From CAVXHQ01 sp963761735 (lineage in GTDB: Bacteria > Pseudomonadota > Alphaproteobacteria > Rhodobacterales > Rhodobacteraceae), in NCBI GenBank assembly GCA_963761735.1, contig CAVXHQ010000005.1, forward strand, positions 372,001 to 436,000: a stretch of DNA of 64,000 nucleotides, in the 5' to 3' direction. The notes under the pieces are model-generated. The model did not search any database. It was not told the DNA's origin and was given only the letters and a program-made list of their open reading frames with translations. The translations under genes were made by a program, and so were the position numbers. Numbering within the stretch: position 1 is the first letter of the stretch; each line of letters begins with the position of its first letter. Below, piece by piece: positions 33,518 to 42,936 of this stretch.

Positions 33518-34171
33518 ATGCAGTACGCCCCCGGCAGTGAAAGATGCCCGTTACCATTCAATCCCTTCAAGTCATGCACCGTGCCGCGGCCGATCGGCTG
33601 GCTCTCGACCGTGTCGAAGGAGGGCGCGGCCAACCTCGCGCCCTACAGCCAGTGGCAGAACCTGAGCTTCGATCCACCGATGGTGATGTTCGCGGCCAAC
33701 CAGTATTCGGATGGCAGCCGCAAGCATTCGGTCGTCAACGCCGAGGAAACCGGGTGGTTCGTCTGGAACATGGCGACCTATGCCCTGCGCGAAGCCGTCA
33801 GCATCAGCGCCATGGAATGGCCCGCGGGCACCGACGAATTCGAAAAGGCCGGTGTGACGAAAGACACCTGTGTCGACGCGCCCGGACCGCGGGTCGCCGA
33901 GTCTCCGGCTCATTTCGAATGCCGGTATATGTCCACGCACCGCCTGCGCGGCAATTCGAACCATGGCTGGGTCGAGGTCGTTTACGGCGAAGTCATGCGC
34001 ATTCACGTACGGGACGACGTGCTTACCGCCGAGGGAAAGCTGGACATTCCGGCGATCCGGCCCCTCGCACGGCTGGGCTATCACGATTACACGAGTGTGA
34101 CCGAGGTTTTCGAGATGCCGACGCCCGGCGCGACAGGTGCCGCAGCGGATGGGTTGGCCGGCAGATCCTGA
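33518..34171 (+). CDS. Flavin reductase-like (FMN-binding split-barrel) protein
   Basis: A 217-residue protein of the flavin reductase-like family. Key segments are PRPIGWLSTVSKEGAANLAPYSQWQNLSFDPPMVMFAAN near the N-terminus, and SVVNAEETGWFVWNMATY. The second half includes HRLRGNSNHGWVEVVYGEV. The ATG at 33518 has AAAAGGA seven bases before it. It may supply reduced flavin or itself bind FMN in an oxidoreductase. It stands between two decayed genes, so its original operon partners are probably lost. Confidence 0.85.
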   Translation: MQYAPGSERCPLPFNPFKSCTVPRPIGWLSTVSKEGAANLAPYSQWQNLSFDPPMVMFAANQYSDGSRKHSVVNAEETGWFVWNMATYALREAVSISAMEWPAGTDEFEKAGVTKDTCVDAPGPRVAESPAHFECRYMSTHRLRGNSNHGWVEVVYGEVMRIHVRDDVLTAEGKLDIPAIRPLARLGYHDYTSVTEVFEMPTPGATGAAADGLAGRS

Positions 34172-34209
34172 AAGTCAGGTAGGGTTTTCGTTCCGCACAA
34201 CTGAATATC

Positions 34210-34833
34210 TTGCGCGGCTTTCTGTTTCGGCCGGGTCCGTCCTTTGACGACCGGATGCAGGGCGGTTCGAAGCCAGGCATGGTCTGTCGATATGCCGTCT
34301 TCTTCAGGCTCCCGGTTTCCGCGGATGCGCTTTCAACGCCGAGATCCGGATACGCCGGTTTCGCTCGCCTCGTTCTGATGCTTGCGGGTGGCTTCGGGGC
34401 GGCCTTTGCCGTGGCTCTGCCCGATACTCCGACCCACCGGTACGATCCGGCACGCGCATCGCCGCCGAAGAAGGCGGTGAAAGGGTCATCGCCCTGGAAC
34501 ATGAACGGCAGGCTGACGAAGCCGCATTCCGGGCGCCGGTGTGCCAGCGTGCCGAAATCGCTCCATACGACATCCACGGTGCCGGGCCGGGCCGCCTCGG
34601 ACCCCTGCCGCAAACCGGCGATCCAACCCTACGAAAACACCGCTGCCGTGTCGCTGCCGCCCGTCGTCCCGGCCACGAGATCGGCAAACCGGCGCAACGT
34701 CACGTCGACGAGGTGACACTTGGCAAGGGGGTGCGACAGACGCAGCGTTCTGGCCCCGCGCGCGTGCCGGTCGGGCCAGTGCGGTCGCGGCGGCGGCGGC
34801 GATCCTGCCAAGGGCGCGTTTTGTCCACGCCAT
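34210..34833 (-). pseudogene. Decayed TRAP-type (DctP family) binding-protein gene
   Basis: The minus strand begins with a good signal peptide (MAWTKRALGRIAAAAATALA, then ARAR). Scattered frames follow: TLRRFADLVAGTTGGSDTAAVFS, LRQGSEAARPGTVDVVWSDFGTLAHRRPE and SLPFMFQGDDPFTAFFGGD. These match the beginning of TRAP solute receptors. After that the sequence loses recognisable motifs. There are at least two frameshifts and no complete C-terminus. No matching dctQ/dctM genes are next to it. Confidence 0.6.
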
Positions 34834-34910
34834 CGTCTTTCATGGATTCGGGTTAGTGACGGCAGTTGCAACGCACGCGCGGGTGCGACGCGGATCGGCA
34901 ATGGCAGGCG

Positions 34911-36044
34911 TCAGTCCAGCAAGGCCGACTGCACGAGATCCTCGTTGATTTCGATCCCGAGGCCCGGGCCTTCGGGCATGTCGACATAGCCTTCGGTGTG
35001 CCAGACAGGGCGGTCCACGAGGTCTTTTTGTGCGGGGCCGTAGACCGGCTGCAGTTCCAGCAGGTAGCACGCGGGGCACGCCCAGCTGAGCGCCTGACTG
35101 GCGGCACCGACGATAGCGGTTGAAAAATTGTGGGCGTTGGCCTGACGGCGCGACAGGGCACAAATCTCCGCGGCCTTGAGAAACCCGGTGATGCCCTCGA
35201 CGCGACCGGGATCCAGACCGATCACGTCGACGGTTCCGGTGTCCACGATCCGCTTCACGTCGCGCGCGGTCGAACTGCGTTCGCCATAGCCGATGCGGAT
35301 GCCGGTGGCGGCGCGCAGGGCGGCATAGCCTTCGGGGTCGTCGTGGCCCAGCGGCTCTTCCAGCCAGCCGACGCCCATTTCCTCGAACGCTTTCGCGCGG
35401 GTAATCGCCGTCGGCACGTCCCAGAAATTCTTGACGCCCATGTCGATCATCAGCGATTTGCCCGGCCCCATCGCGTCCATCGTGCGGCGCACAAACTCCA
35501 GGTCGCGGTCGCGGTCAAACCCGAGATTGGCGTTGCCCGCCTTGCCGAAACCAACCTTGGCACCGTGCAGGCCGGTCGCCGTATGCGCCGCGATCTCCTC
35601 GGCCTGTTGCGCAAGATCCGCCCTGGTGCCGTGCATACTGGCGATTGCGGGGAGCGTCTTGCGGACGGGTCCACCCAGCAGATCGACGAGGCGCGTGTCG
35701 AGGATCTTGCCCTTGAGATCCCAAAGGGCGATGTCGATGCCCGAGATCGCCATGGAGCACAGCCCCTGACCTGTCCCGTACCACCAGCTATGCTCACGCA
35801 TCGAGCGCCATATATCGCCGGTGTGCAACGGGTTGCGCCCGACCACCAACGGGGTCAGACCCTTGACCAGTTGCGCCGCCGCAAGGGACGCCTCGGGGAA
35901 ATAGGTGCAGCATTCGCCCCAGCCGACCTGGCCGTCCTCGGCCACGATCTTCACCAGACAGACCGAGCGGAACCGGTTGTGGTCGGTGGGTTCCTGGTAG
36001 GAGACGGGGAACGCCTCGACGCTGCGTACCTTTGGATCAGACAT
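34911..36044 (-). CDS. Enolase-superfamily sugar acid dehydratase (mandelate racemase family)
   Basis: A 377-residue protein. It has the N-terminal capping domain (PVSYQEPTDHNRFRSVCLVKI) and a barrel carrying the expected residues: K163 (GAKVGFGK), metal ligands D201 (MIDMG), E229/E230 (WLEEPLGHDD) and E255 (GYGERSS), and H305 (NAHNFS). The combination fits L-fuconate/L-rhamnonate-type dehydratases that form 2-keto-3-deoxy acids. It is the last gene of a long minus-strand cluster and overlaps the FAH-type hydrolase gene. Substrate is inferred from neighbours. Confidence 0.85.
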   Translation of the reverse strand: MSDPKVRSVEAFPVSYQEPTDHNRFRSVCLVKIVAEDGQVGWGECCTYFPEASLAAAQLVKGLTPLVVGRNPLHTGDIWRSMREHSWWYGTGQGLCSMAISGIDIALWDLKGKILDTRLVDLLGGPVRKTLPAIASMHGTRADLAQQAEEIAAHTATGLHGAKVGFGKAGNANLGFDRDRDLEFVRRTMDAMGPGKSLMIDMGVKNFWDVPTAITRAKAFEEMGVGWLEEPLGHDDPEGYAALRAATGIRIGYGERSSTARDVKRIVDTGTVDVIGLDPGRVEGITGFLKAAEICALSRRQANAHNFSTAIVGAASQALSWACPACYLLELQPVYGPAQKDLVDRPVWHTEGYVDMPEGPGLGIEINEDLVQSALLD

Positions 36045-36876
36045 CTGCGATGCACTCCTGTCGTTGCTGGCCAAGGCCGTCGATACCGAGTTCGACCACG
36101 TCGCCCGGTCTGAGGTAGCGCGGCGGTTTCATCCCCATCCCGACGCCCGGCGGGGTGCCGGTCGAGATGACGTCGCCGGGGTGCAGCGTCATGAACTGCG
36201 ACAGATAGCTGACGAGACGGGCGACGCCGTAAACCATCGTCCGGGTCGAGCCGTCCTGCATTTTCTCGCCGTTGACGCTCAGCCACATCGACAGGTCCTG
36301 CGGATCGGCCACCTCGTCCGGTGTCACCAGCCACGGCCCGATCTGGCCGAAATTGTCGCAGGATTTACCCTTGGTCCACTGACCCTGCCGCTCGGTCTGA
36401 AAGGCGCGCTCGGACTCGTCGTCGATGACGCAATAGCCCGCGACGTGGCTGGGCGCGTCGGCCTCGGACACATATTTGGCGCGTTTGCCGATCACGACGC
36501 CAAGCTCGACCTCCCAGTCGGTCTTCTCCGAGCCGCGCGGAATGACGATGGGGTCGTTCGGGCCGCAGATGGCACTCGTCGCCTTCATGAACAGGATCGG
36601 CTCGGACGGGACCGTCATGCCGGTCTCGGCGGCGTGATCGGAATAGTTGAGGCCGATGCACATGAACTTGCCGGTGCCGCCGACACATGGGCCGAGCCTA
36701 GGATTACCGCTCACCAGCGGCAGGTTGGCGATTTCGATGGCGGTCAGACGCCCGAGATCGGTCAGCACGTCGCCTGCCAGATCGTCGATGTGGCCCGACA
36801 GGTCGCGGATCGCGCCTGTCGCGTCGACGATCCCCGGCTTTTCCGCCCCGGCGGGTCCATATCTCAACAGTTTCAT
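36037..36876 (-). CDS. Fumarylacetoacetate hydrolase-family enzyme (diketo-3-deoxy sugar acid hydrolase candidate)
   Basis: A 279-residue FAH-fold protein with the metal-site motifs FMCIGLNYSDHAAE, DWEVELGVVIG (Glu ligands) and GYCVIDDESER (Asp), and the closing ISTGTPPGVG. Members of this group cleave 2,4-diketo-3-deoxy-L-fuconate or -rhamnonate to pyruvate and L-lactate. The neighbouring dehydratase and SDR genes fit that role. It starts at 36876 (MKLLRYGPAG), after the ADC-like gene with a 13-base gap. A close relative such as ureidoglycolate lyase cannot be excluded. Confidence 0.85.
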   Translation of the reverse strand: MKLLRYGPAGAEKPGIVDATGAIRDLSGHIDDLAGDVLTDLGRLTAIEIANLPLVSGNPRLGPCVGGTGKFMCIGLNYSDHAAETGMTVPSEPILFMKATSAICGPNDPIVIPRGSEKTDWEVELGVVIGKRAKYVSEADAPSHVAGYCVIDDESERAFQTERQGQWTKGKSCDNFGQIGPWLVTPDEVADPQDLSMWLSVNGEKMQDGSTRTMVYGVARLVSYLSQFMTLHPGDVISTGTPPGVGMGMKPPRYLRPGDVVELGIDGLGQQRQECIADV

Positions 36877-36889
36877 CGTCCAGGCCTCA

Positions 36890-37654
36890 TCAGTTTGTTT
36901 CGGTAAGGTAGTCGTGAAGGATCTCACCGGGCACCAGCGTGAACTCCGCCGCCCAGAAGAACCCGTCGAGCATTTCGCGCACCGGCAGACGGTGGACAGG
37001 GGCCTGCGCGTTGGGCCGCAACTCGACGGTGCAGGGATCGCGCCAGCATTCCTTGACCGTCAGGTCCGCAAGTTTGCGCGAGGTGAGTTGCCGGATCGCG
37101 GGCGTGCCGTCGATATGGTCCACCGCCTTGAGGTTCAGGTTGGTGGCGAAAGGAAAGATGTCCGCCAATTCAGACACGTCCGCGCGGGTCTGCTTGTAGG
37201 GCATGGTGCCCGTCACGCAATCGATGCCGTTGCGCTCCAGACCGGCGACGATGAGGTCGCCGCGAAATTCGACCTTCGGATTGCCCAGCTTCTTGGGCTG
37301 TCCGTGGATCTCGCGCCCGTGTGTGACGCCCACGTCCGACGACAGGAACAGATAGGGCGAATAGGCGCCCACCGCCTTGCCCGGCAGTTCGGCACCGACC
37401 ATGACGTTCGTCTCGGTATAGGGGCCGAGCCAGTCGGTATCGTTCATCTGGTAAAAGTGGATCATCACCTCGTCGCCGGTGGACACCAGCGGTTCGGGCA
37501 ACAGCGCACGGATCGCCTCCGGGTCCGTGCGGTAAACCAGCGTGCAGATCCGCATGTCGCGGAACTGGAACGGAAACGACGGGATCATCGGCGCGTCGAG
37601 GGGGGTGGAAAATCCTCCCTTGACGATATCGGCGCGACTGGTTTTCCAGGCCAT
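36890..37654 (-). CDS. Acetoacetate decarboxylase-like protein
   Basis: A 254-residue protein of the ADC fold. GREIHGQPKKLGNPKVEF carries the two adjacent lysines where acetoacetate decarboxylase has its Schiff-base Lys and neighbour. Other typical parts are VMIHFYQMNDTDWLGPY and SPYLFLSSDVGVTHG. In a sugar cluster its job is unclear: ADC-fold proteins also catalyse aldol or lactone chemistry. The ATG at 37654 directly follows the stop of the Gfo/Idh gene. Confidence 0.82.
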   Translation of the reverse strand: MAWKTSRADIVKGGFSTPLDAPMIPSFPFQFRDMRICTLVYRTDPEAIRALLPEPLVSTGDEVMIHFYQMNDTDWLGPYTETNVMVGAELPGKAVGAYSPYLFLSSDVGVTHGREIHGQPKKLGNPKVEFRGDLIVAGLERNGIDCVTGTMPYKQTRADVSELADIFPFATNLNLKAVDHIDGTPAIRQLTSRKLADLTVKECWRDPCTVELRPNAQAPVHRLPVREMLDGFFWAAEFTLVPGEILHDYLTETN

Positions 37655-38698
37655 TCAGATCACCTCTGACTTGCCGGATCCGATCGACCGGTACATCGCG
37701 TCGAGCACGTCGATGGCCCGCGCGCCCACCGTGCCGTCGGCTTCGATGTCCACGTCCTTGCCCTCACAGACCTCGATCAATCGGTTGATCGGTTCCAGTG
37801 CCGCGTATTGCCCCGCGTCCGGTTTCAGATCGAGGACCACGTCGTCGCCGTCCATCCGGCGAAGTTCCATCCGCGTGCGCTCCATGTCGATGGCGAGCAT
37901 CCCTTCGGTGCCGAACACCGTCACCTCTAGCTGATAGGAACAGTGCTTGGGCAGCAGCGCCGAACCCGAGATCGACGCCCGCGCGCCGTTTTCGAACGTC
38001 AGGATCGCGGCGTCGATAAGATCGACGCCGACATCGGACTTGACGTCGACGGCATAGACCTCCTTTGGGGCCAGATCGACGAGCCGGAACATCAGGCCGA
38101 GCGAATGGCTGAGTTGCCCCCAGCCATAGCCGCCCGCCTTGTCCGGGTCGGCCCAGGTCGAGGTTTCGGGCTTGAACATCGCGTCCTTCGCCTCGGCCAG
38201 GCCCTTGCCACCGAACAGGTCGTAGGTGAACGTCGCCATGTTGCACGAGACGTGGCGGATGGTGCCGACACGGCCCTGCGCGATCAGTTCGGACGCCCGC
38301 GTGACAAAGGGTTTGTAGTTCCAGCCGTAGGGAATGAGGATCTGCTTGCCGGCCTTGGCGGCCAGCGCCACCAGCGCATGCGCGTCTGCCGCACGCGTCG
38401 TCATCGGCTTGTCGATCAGGACGTGGCAGCCCGCCTCGAGCGCCGCCTTGGCATGGTCGAAATGCACGGTGTGAGGCGAGGTGATGACGACCGCGTCGAG
38501 CCGCTCGTGGGCCAGCATCTCGCGGAAATCGGTATAGCCCTTCGGGATGCCGAACTTTTCGGTGATCCGGTCGAGGGCAGACCGGTCGCGACGGTTTACT
38601 GCCACGAGGTCGGCGCCCTCATGGGCCACGAGGGCGGGCACATAGACCTCGACGCCCCACCATCCGGCACCGATCAGGCCGATCCTTGCTTTTGTCAT
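37655..38698 (-). CDS. Gfo/Idh/MocA-family oxidoreductase
   Basis: A 347-residue NAD(P)-dependent enzyme. The Rossmann start is RIGLIGAGWWGVEVYVPAL, followed by AVVITSPHTVHFDHAKAALEAGCHVLIDKPMTT, where the DKP lysine is the catalytic motif of the family (usually EKP). A C-terminal substrate domain with GGYGWGQLSHSLGLMFRL contains the conserved His. It likely oxidises or reduces a sugar or sugar acid in the same pathway. The start at 38698 follows a GGAAAC ribosome site. Intact. Confidence 0.87.
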   Translation of the reverse strand: MTKARIGLIGAGWWGVEVYVPALVAHEGADLVAVNRRDRSALDRITEKFGIPKGYTDFREMLAHERLDAVVITSPHTVHFDHAKAALEAGCHVLIDKPMTTRAADAHALVALAAKAGKQILIPYGWNYKPFVTRASELIAQGRVGTIRHVSCNMATFTYDLFGGKGLAEAKDAMFKPETSTWADPDKAGGYGWGQLSHSLGLMFRLVDLAPKEVYAVDVKSDVGVDLIDAAILTFENGARASISGSALLPKHCSYQLEVTVFGTEGMLAIDMERTRMELRRMDGDDVVLDLKPDAGQYAALEPINRLIEVCEGKDVDIEADGTVGARAIDVLDAMYRSIGSGKSEVI

Positions 38699-38759
38699 TT
38701 GCGTTTCCTTTGGTAGGGACGGGACCGATCCGCATCGGCGCGGACCGGTCCGGTACAGG

Positions 38760-39956
38760 TCATTGAACGGGCGGCACAGGCGGCAGCAGCATTTCGAAGC
38801 CGTCGTAGTAGGGGTCGTCGTGCAGGCTCTGGACGAATTCGGCATAGGCGGCCTCGTCGATCACCGCGTCCTCGGCCATCCAGTCTGGCAGGTCCGAGCA
38901 GGCCAGATCGGTGTTCACCTCGCAGACGTTCGCAGACGTCACGAGATCGGTGTAGGCGAATACGGATGTCGGCACGTCGTGCCCGGCCAGCGTCATCAGC
39001 GCCATGGGGATCGCGGCGTTGGCATAGCGTTCGGGAAAGAACGACATCGAGGCGACGAATACCGGGTCGGTGGCGACCAGTTCCAGCATCTCTCCGCCCA
39101 TGCCCACGGCGATGGCCTTGTCGGCAAGGCCGCCGATGGTGACGGCGCGGACGACACCGCTCAGGACCTCGTCGCTGAACGAGGCAATGAGCAGCGGCGC
39201 GTCGGGATCCAGCCGGGTCAGGATATTGTTCATCTGGGCGAAACCGCCCTCCTGCGTCGCGTCCGTCTCCAGCCAGATGATGCGGTCTTCTGGCAGATCG
39301 AGGACCGAGGCCACGCCTGCCTCCTGCGAACCGTTGCGCAACTGGCCGTTCGGACCGACAAGCGGGAACGACACGATGACCAGCGTGGCGTCGTTTGCCG
39401 CATCGCCCCAGCGCGAGACCGCCGATTGTGCCAGATAGGTTCCGGCGCGAAATCCGGCGCGGGCATTGTCGACGCCCATCCACTGCGCCCCCGGCACCGG
39501 GATATCCAGCGCGACCAGCGGAATGCCCTCCGCCTCGAGCGGCGCCAGGACCGCGGGCGCGAACTGCACATCGAGCAGGCTGTTGATGACGTAATCCACG
39601 TCGCGGGTGGCAAAGGTCTGGACGTTGGCGACGTTGCGGTTGGGATCCCACTCGTTGTCGGCCGTCAGGATCTCGACCCCGGCGGCATCTCCCAGCGCCT
39701 CGAGCCCTTGTTTGTTGTACAGGCTGAACGGCGAATTGCCGCCCCACATCGTGTAGCCAAAGACGTAAGCGTCGCCATTGCGCGGCGGCGTAACCGTCAT
39801 CGCCTCGGCGACCATTGCCTGCAGCGCCTCGGCACCCGGCGTCTCGGGGCCAACCGCCCGAGGATCAAAGCCATGAAAATCCTCGGCGAGAGCGGGCATC
39901 GCGAGGCCGGTTGCCGCGAGGCCGATCATCGTCCGGCATATCGTCATCCTGGTCAT
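38760..39956 (-). CDS. Sugar ABC transporter periplasmic binding protein (second copy)
   Basis: A 398-residue type I periplasmic binding protein (Peripla_BP_4) with a signal peptide (ICRTMIGLAATGLAMPALA). The binding fold starts at YVFGYTMWGGNSPFSLYNKQGLE. Strands include DVDYVINSLLDVQFAP and GIPLVALDIPVPGAQWMGVDN. It is clearly related to the frameshifted binding protein at 46766-47921: both have TPPRNG(D/E).YVFGY near the start and a Cys pair near the C-terminus (CEVNTDLACSD here, CDFYPDVPCAD there). Only one ATPase and one permease are in the cluster, so the two receptors may share them. Confidence 0.87.
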   Translation of the reverse strand: MTRMTICRTMIGLAATGLAMPALAEDFHGFDPRAVGPETPGAEALQAMVAEAMTVTPPRNGDAYVFGYTMWGGNSPFSLYNKQGLEALGDAAGVEILTADNEWDPNRNVANVQTFATRDVDYVINSLLDVQFAPAVLAPLEAEGIPLVALDIPVPGAQWMGVDNARAGFRAGTYLAQSAVSRWGDAANDATLVIVSFPLVGPNGQLRNGSQEAGVASVLDLPEDRIIWLETDATQEGGFAQMNNILTRLDPDAPLLIASFSDEVLSGVVRAVTIGGLADKAIAVGMGGEMLELVATDPVFVASMSFFPERYANAAIPMALMTLAGHDVPTSVFAYTDLVTSANVCEVNTDLACSDLPDWMAEDAVIDEAAYAEFVQSLHDDPYYDGFEMLLPPVPPVQ

Positions 39957-39983
39957 TGTCTTCCTCCCAGAGTTCGGTTGAAT

Positions 39984-40733
39984 TCAAAGCATCAGCTGAC
40001 CGCCGTTGACGTGCAGCGTGGTGCCCGTCACATATCCGGCCCAGGCGCTCAGCAGGAACGCGGTGGGGCCGGCCATCTCGGCGGGCTCCGCGATACGGTT
40101 CATCGGGATCATCGCGGCGAATTCGGCGACGTCCCCGGCGCTCAGCCCGCCGCGGAACATCGCGGTATCGACGGCTCCGGGGGCGACGGAGTTGACCGTG
40201 ATCCCGTCCGGCGCACCGATACGCGCAAGCGATTTTACCAGCGCCGTCACCGCCGCCTTGTTCATCGCGTAGGGGATGGAGCCATGGAAACCGCCGGTGA
40301 ACGCGCCCTGACTGGTATACAGGACGATGCGGCCGCCCTGTCCCTGACGTTGCAGGATCGCCAGCGTGGCACGGGCCAGATTGAACACGCCGGACTGGTT
40401 TACCGCCGTCTGGCGTTCGATTTCCTGCGCCGTCGTCGCATCGAGGGGCCGGCGCAGCAGCAGCCCGGCGCAGTTGACCACGCCCCACAGCGGACCGGCG
40501 GCAGTGGCCTCGGCGAGCGTCGCGTCGATGCTGCCGGGGTCCGTCAGATCGAGTGGCACCGCCCGGGCGCCGTTCCCGGCCTCGGCGGCCGCCTCCGCGC
40601 AGTCCTGCACGTCGGCCAGCACCACCCGCGCGCCCAGACCGGCCAGCCAGACGGCCACGGCACGTCCGATGCCCTGCGCCGCACCGGTCACGACGATGGT
40701 CCGGTCCGTCAGTCCCAGATCGGCGGCTACCAC
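39984..40733 (-). CDS. Short-chain dehydrogenase/reductase (sugar or sugar-acid dehydrogenase)
   Basis: A 249-residue classical SDR with the cofactor motif VVTGAAQGIGR, the NCAG strand, the active-site Tyr and Lys in YAMNKAAV, and a C-terminal GTTLHVNGGQLML. It starts with a GTG at 40733, overlapping the previous SDR gene by seven bases. In this pathway it could oxidise 2-keto-3-deoxy-L-fuconate to the diketo acid that feeds the FAH-type hydrolase, or oxidise the free sugar at C1. The sequence does not decide which. Confidence 0.86.
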   Translation of the reverse strand: MVAADLGLTDRTIVVTGAAQGIGRAVAVWLAGLGARVVLADVQDCAEAAAEAGNGARAVPLDLTDPGSIDATLAEATAAGPLWGVVNCAGLLLRRPLDATTAQEIERQTAVNQSGVFNLARATLAILQRQGQGGRIVLYTSQGAFTGGFHGSIPYAMNKAAVTALVKSLARIGAPDGITVNSVAPGAVDTAMFRGGLSAGDVAEFAAMIPMNRIAEPAEMAGPTAFLLSAWAGYVTGTTLHVNGGQLML

Positions 40734-41488
40734 TGGTCGCGCTCCTCAAGGCCCACCATCGCGCGCAGGCCGGCGTCGCGGATGGTCTGTTCCACACCCT
40801 GCGCGCGGCCCTCGCCTTCGTCGACCAGCCAGGCGAGACAGCGGGCCGGGATGTCGGGGGTCAGCTTGCGGCCCTCGTCCAGCCGCGCGATGGCGTTGTC
40901 GAACTTTTTCTGCGCACCGTTCAGCATGTCGGTGCCGACGACGCCGGGGATGAAATCGTGCACCCGGATACCGCGAGGGCCGTATTCGACGTCGAGGCAG
41001 CGGGTGAACATGTGCACCGCCGCTTTCGAGGTGCAGTAGGCACTCCATCCGTCGGTCGGATTGTGCGCGGCCCCCGACGACAGGTTGACGATGACGCCCT
41101 TGCCCGTCGTCAGCATTCCCGGGATCACCGCCCGCGCCGCGTTCATCACCCCGCCGATGTTGATCTGCTGCAGGCGCATCCAGTCGTCGCCGTCGGTCTC
41201 GTCGAAATGTCCGATGGGATCGATGACGCCTGCGTTGCTGACCAGCGCCGTCACCGGACCGAAGTGCCCGGTCAGGTCATCGACCGCGGCCTTCACCGAG
41301 GCTGCATCCGATACGTCGCAGACCAGCGGCAGAACGGCGTCCGCGTCCATCGACGCGGCCGCCTTGCGCAGGGTCGCCTCACCGCGCGCGGCCATCCCGA
41401 CCTTCCAGCCGCGCGCCACCAGCTGCCGCGCGGTTTCGAGGCCGATGCCTTTCGACGCGCCCGTGACGAAGGCTGTCCTGTTGCTCAT
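40727..41488 (-). CDS. Short-chain dehydrogenase/reductase
   Basis: A 253-residue SDR with FVTGASKGIG near the start, then SNAGVIDP, the catalytic Ser in VNLSSGAAHNP and the YCTSKAAV motif. The tail departs from the common VDGG ending (RCLAWLVDEGEGRAQGVEQTIRD), which suggests a different C-terminal arrangement. Its ATG overlaps the stop of the isomerase-like gene (ATGA). It is a candidate for the other of the two dehydrogenation steps of the pathway. Confidence 0.86.
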   Translation of the reverse strand: MSNRTAFVTGASKGIGLETARQLVARGWKVGMAARGEATLRKAAASMDADAVLPLVCDVSDAASVKAAVDDLTGHFGPVTALVSNAGVIDPIGHFDETDGDDWMRLQQINIGGVMNAARAVIPGMLTTGKGVIVNLSSGAAHNPTDGWSAYCTSKAAVHMFTRCLDVEYGPRGIRVHDFIPGVVGTDMLNGAQKKFDNAIARLDEGRKLTPDIPARCLAWLVDEGEGRAQGVEQTIRDAGLRAMVGLEERDQW

Positions 41489-42936
41489 GGGGTAACTCCT
41501 GATGGGATTGTTGTGAGGGGCCAGTCGCAAAGCCGCGCCAGCCAGCGGGCGGCCTCGGCCAGATGGCCCCGGGAAAGTGCGCCGTGATGGGTGGCCCCGG
41601 CATTGGCCCAGGCCTCGAAATCGGTGATCGGGTCCTGTCCGGCGGTGCGGAACCAGCCTTGGGTAACTTTCAGGGCGGTGCGCGCCGGCTGCAGGGTCTC
41701 GCCCTCCAGCGCAATCATGCTCAGCCGTTCTGACTGCGTGCGATCCAGCGTCAGGCCCAGCATCGTCGCGGGCCCCCTGGTCAGGTCGTGTGACAGGACC
41801 ACGCCGGGCAGATCACGGCCCGACAGGTTGCCGGATGCGCGGATCGCGGCCCGCCCGTCGTCGGGGCACCAATCGAAATCCGCCTCGCCGGTGTTGGCGA
41901 CCAGAAAGGCGCCGCTGTCGCGGTCGACTGCGTCGAGTTCGCAGTAAAGCGTCGCCCCGCCCAGCTCCTTGCCCGCGAACATGGCGACCGCCGTGACGAG
42001 ATCTCCGGTGGCGCTGAACGGCCTGCCTGTGCCGGTCATCAGGCTTGTGGCGAGACAGCCGATGGTCCCGTCGTCCAGACCCACGCCAAATGCGCCGCGA
42101 CAGGCGAGCGATCCGCAGTCGAGCGCGAGATCGGTTGCCAGAGTGTCCAGCGCCAGCGCCAGCCTTGCGGCCCGGTTTAGCTGCGTGCCCGTCTCGATCC
42201 GTGTCTGCGGCGGGACGAGCCGGGGCAGACGGGCGACAACGAAATCCCGCAGGTCCGTGTCCGAAACCGATGCGACCCGGGCGGCCCAGTCCGCAACGGA
42301 GACGTCCACGACGGTGAGGTCGGAAACGGCGCCTTCGGCCCCGGTGAGACCGACGTGGTCGTATCCCGGCATCGGCGCGCCAAGGCGCCCAACCCGAAGG
42401 GCCCGCATCCGCCGGGAGAGCGCCGCCGACCGCACGGCCAGAGCCAGACGTGTATGGAATGCCGGATCGTCGAGAAAACCGCTGACGAGGATCGGCGCCG
42501 GGCCGGTGCCGCGCCGCAGCATGGACCCCAGCATCGACGCGCCGACGTTGACCGAATGGCGGCACAGCGCGCGCATGTCATAATCTGCCCCGACGCGGGT
42601 CAGGTCATGGGCCCCGGCGATCACCACCGGCAGGCCCGACTTTTCGGCCATCGCCGCCAGAGCGGCGGGCGGAGTGCACATCGCCGGCACGAGCAACAGG
42701 ACGTCCGCACCCGAAGCCGCGAGGGCGCGGGCCAGTCCATCGGTGTCGGCGTCCCCGGCCCATCGTCCAAGGTTCGCCAGATCGAACGAGCCCGACAGCC
42801 GCGCGGTGGTGTCCTCGACATGCCGCGCCATGACCGATTGAAATTCCGGTCCGATGATCGGCGCGTAATAGGCCATCATCGTGCCGATCACCGCGACTTT
42901 CGGCAGCGCCCTGCGATGGGAATACGCCTCAGACAT
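41485..42936 (-). CDS. L-fucose/L-arabinose isomerase-like protein
   Basis: A 483-residue protein resembling the L-fucose isomerase-like group. The N-terminal Rossmann-like domain has KVAVIGTMMAYYAPIIG and VLLLVPAMCTPPAALAAM. A long second part contains CRGAFGVGLDDGTIGCLATSL, ELGGATLYCELDAVD and a final WANAGATHHGALSRGH, where the His pair may be a metal site. Canonical isomerases carry Glu and His manganese ligands that I cannot place with certainty. It may be a true isomerase or a related lyase. It overlaps neighbours on both sides. Confidence 0.72.
   Translation of the reverse strand: MSEAYSHRRALPKVAVIGTMMAYYAPIIGPEFQSVMARHVEDTTARLSGSFDLANLGRWAGDADTDGLARALAASGADVLLLVPAMCTPPAALAAMAEKSGLPVVIAGAHDLTRVGADYDMRALCRHSVNVGASMLGSMLRRGTGPAPILVSGFLDDPAFHTRLALAVRSAALSRRMRALRVGRLGAPMPGYDHVGLTGAEGAVSDLTVVDVSVADWAARVASVSDTDLRDFVVARLPRLVPPQTRIETGTQLNRAARLALALDTLATDLALDCGSLACRGAFGVGLDDGTIGCLATSLMTGTGRPFSATGDLVTAVAMFAGKELGGATLYCELDAVDRDSGAFLVANTGEADFDWCPDDGRAAIRASGNLSGRDLPGVVLSHDLTRGPATMLGLTLDRTQSERLSMIALEGETLQPARTALKVTQGWFRTAGQDPITDFEAWANAGATHHGALSRGHLAEAARWLARLCDWPLTTIPSGVTP

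Noticed and set aside
38763..41039. A 758-codon plus-strand frame opposite the sugar cluster
   Set aside because: Antisense shadow of a binding protein and two SDR genes with clear motifs. Long antisense frames are common in GC-rich DNA.
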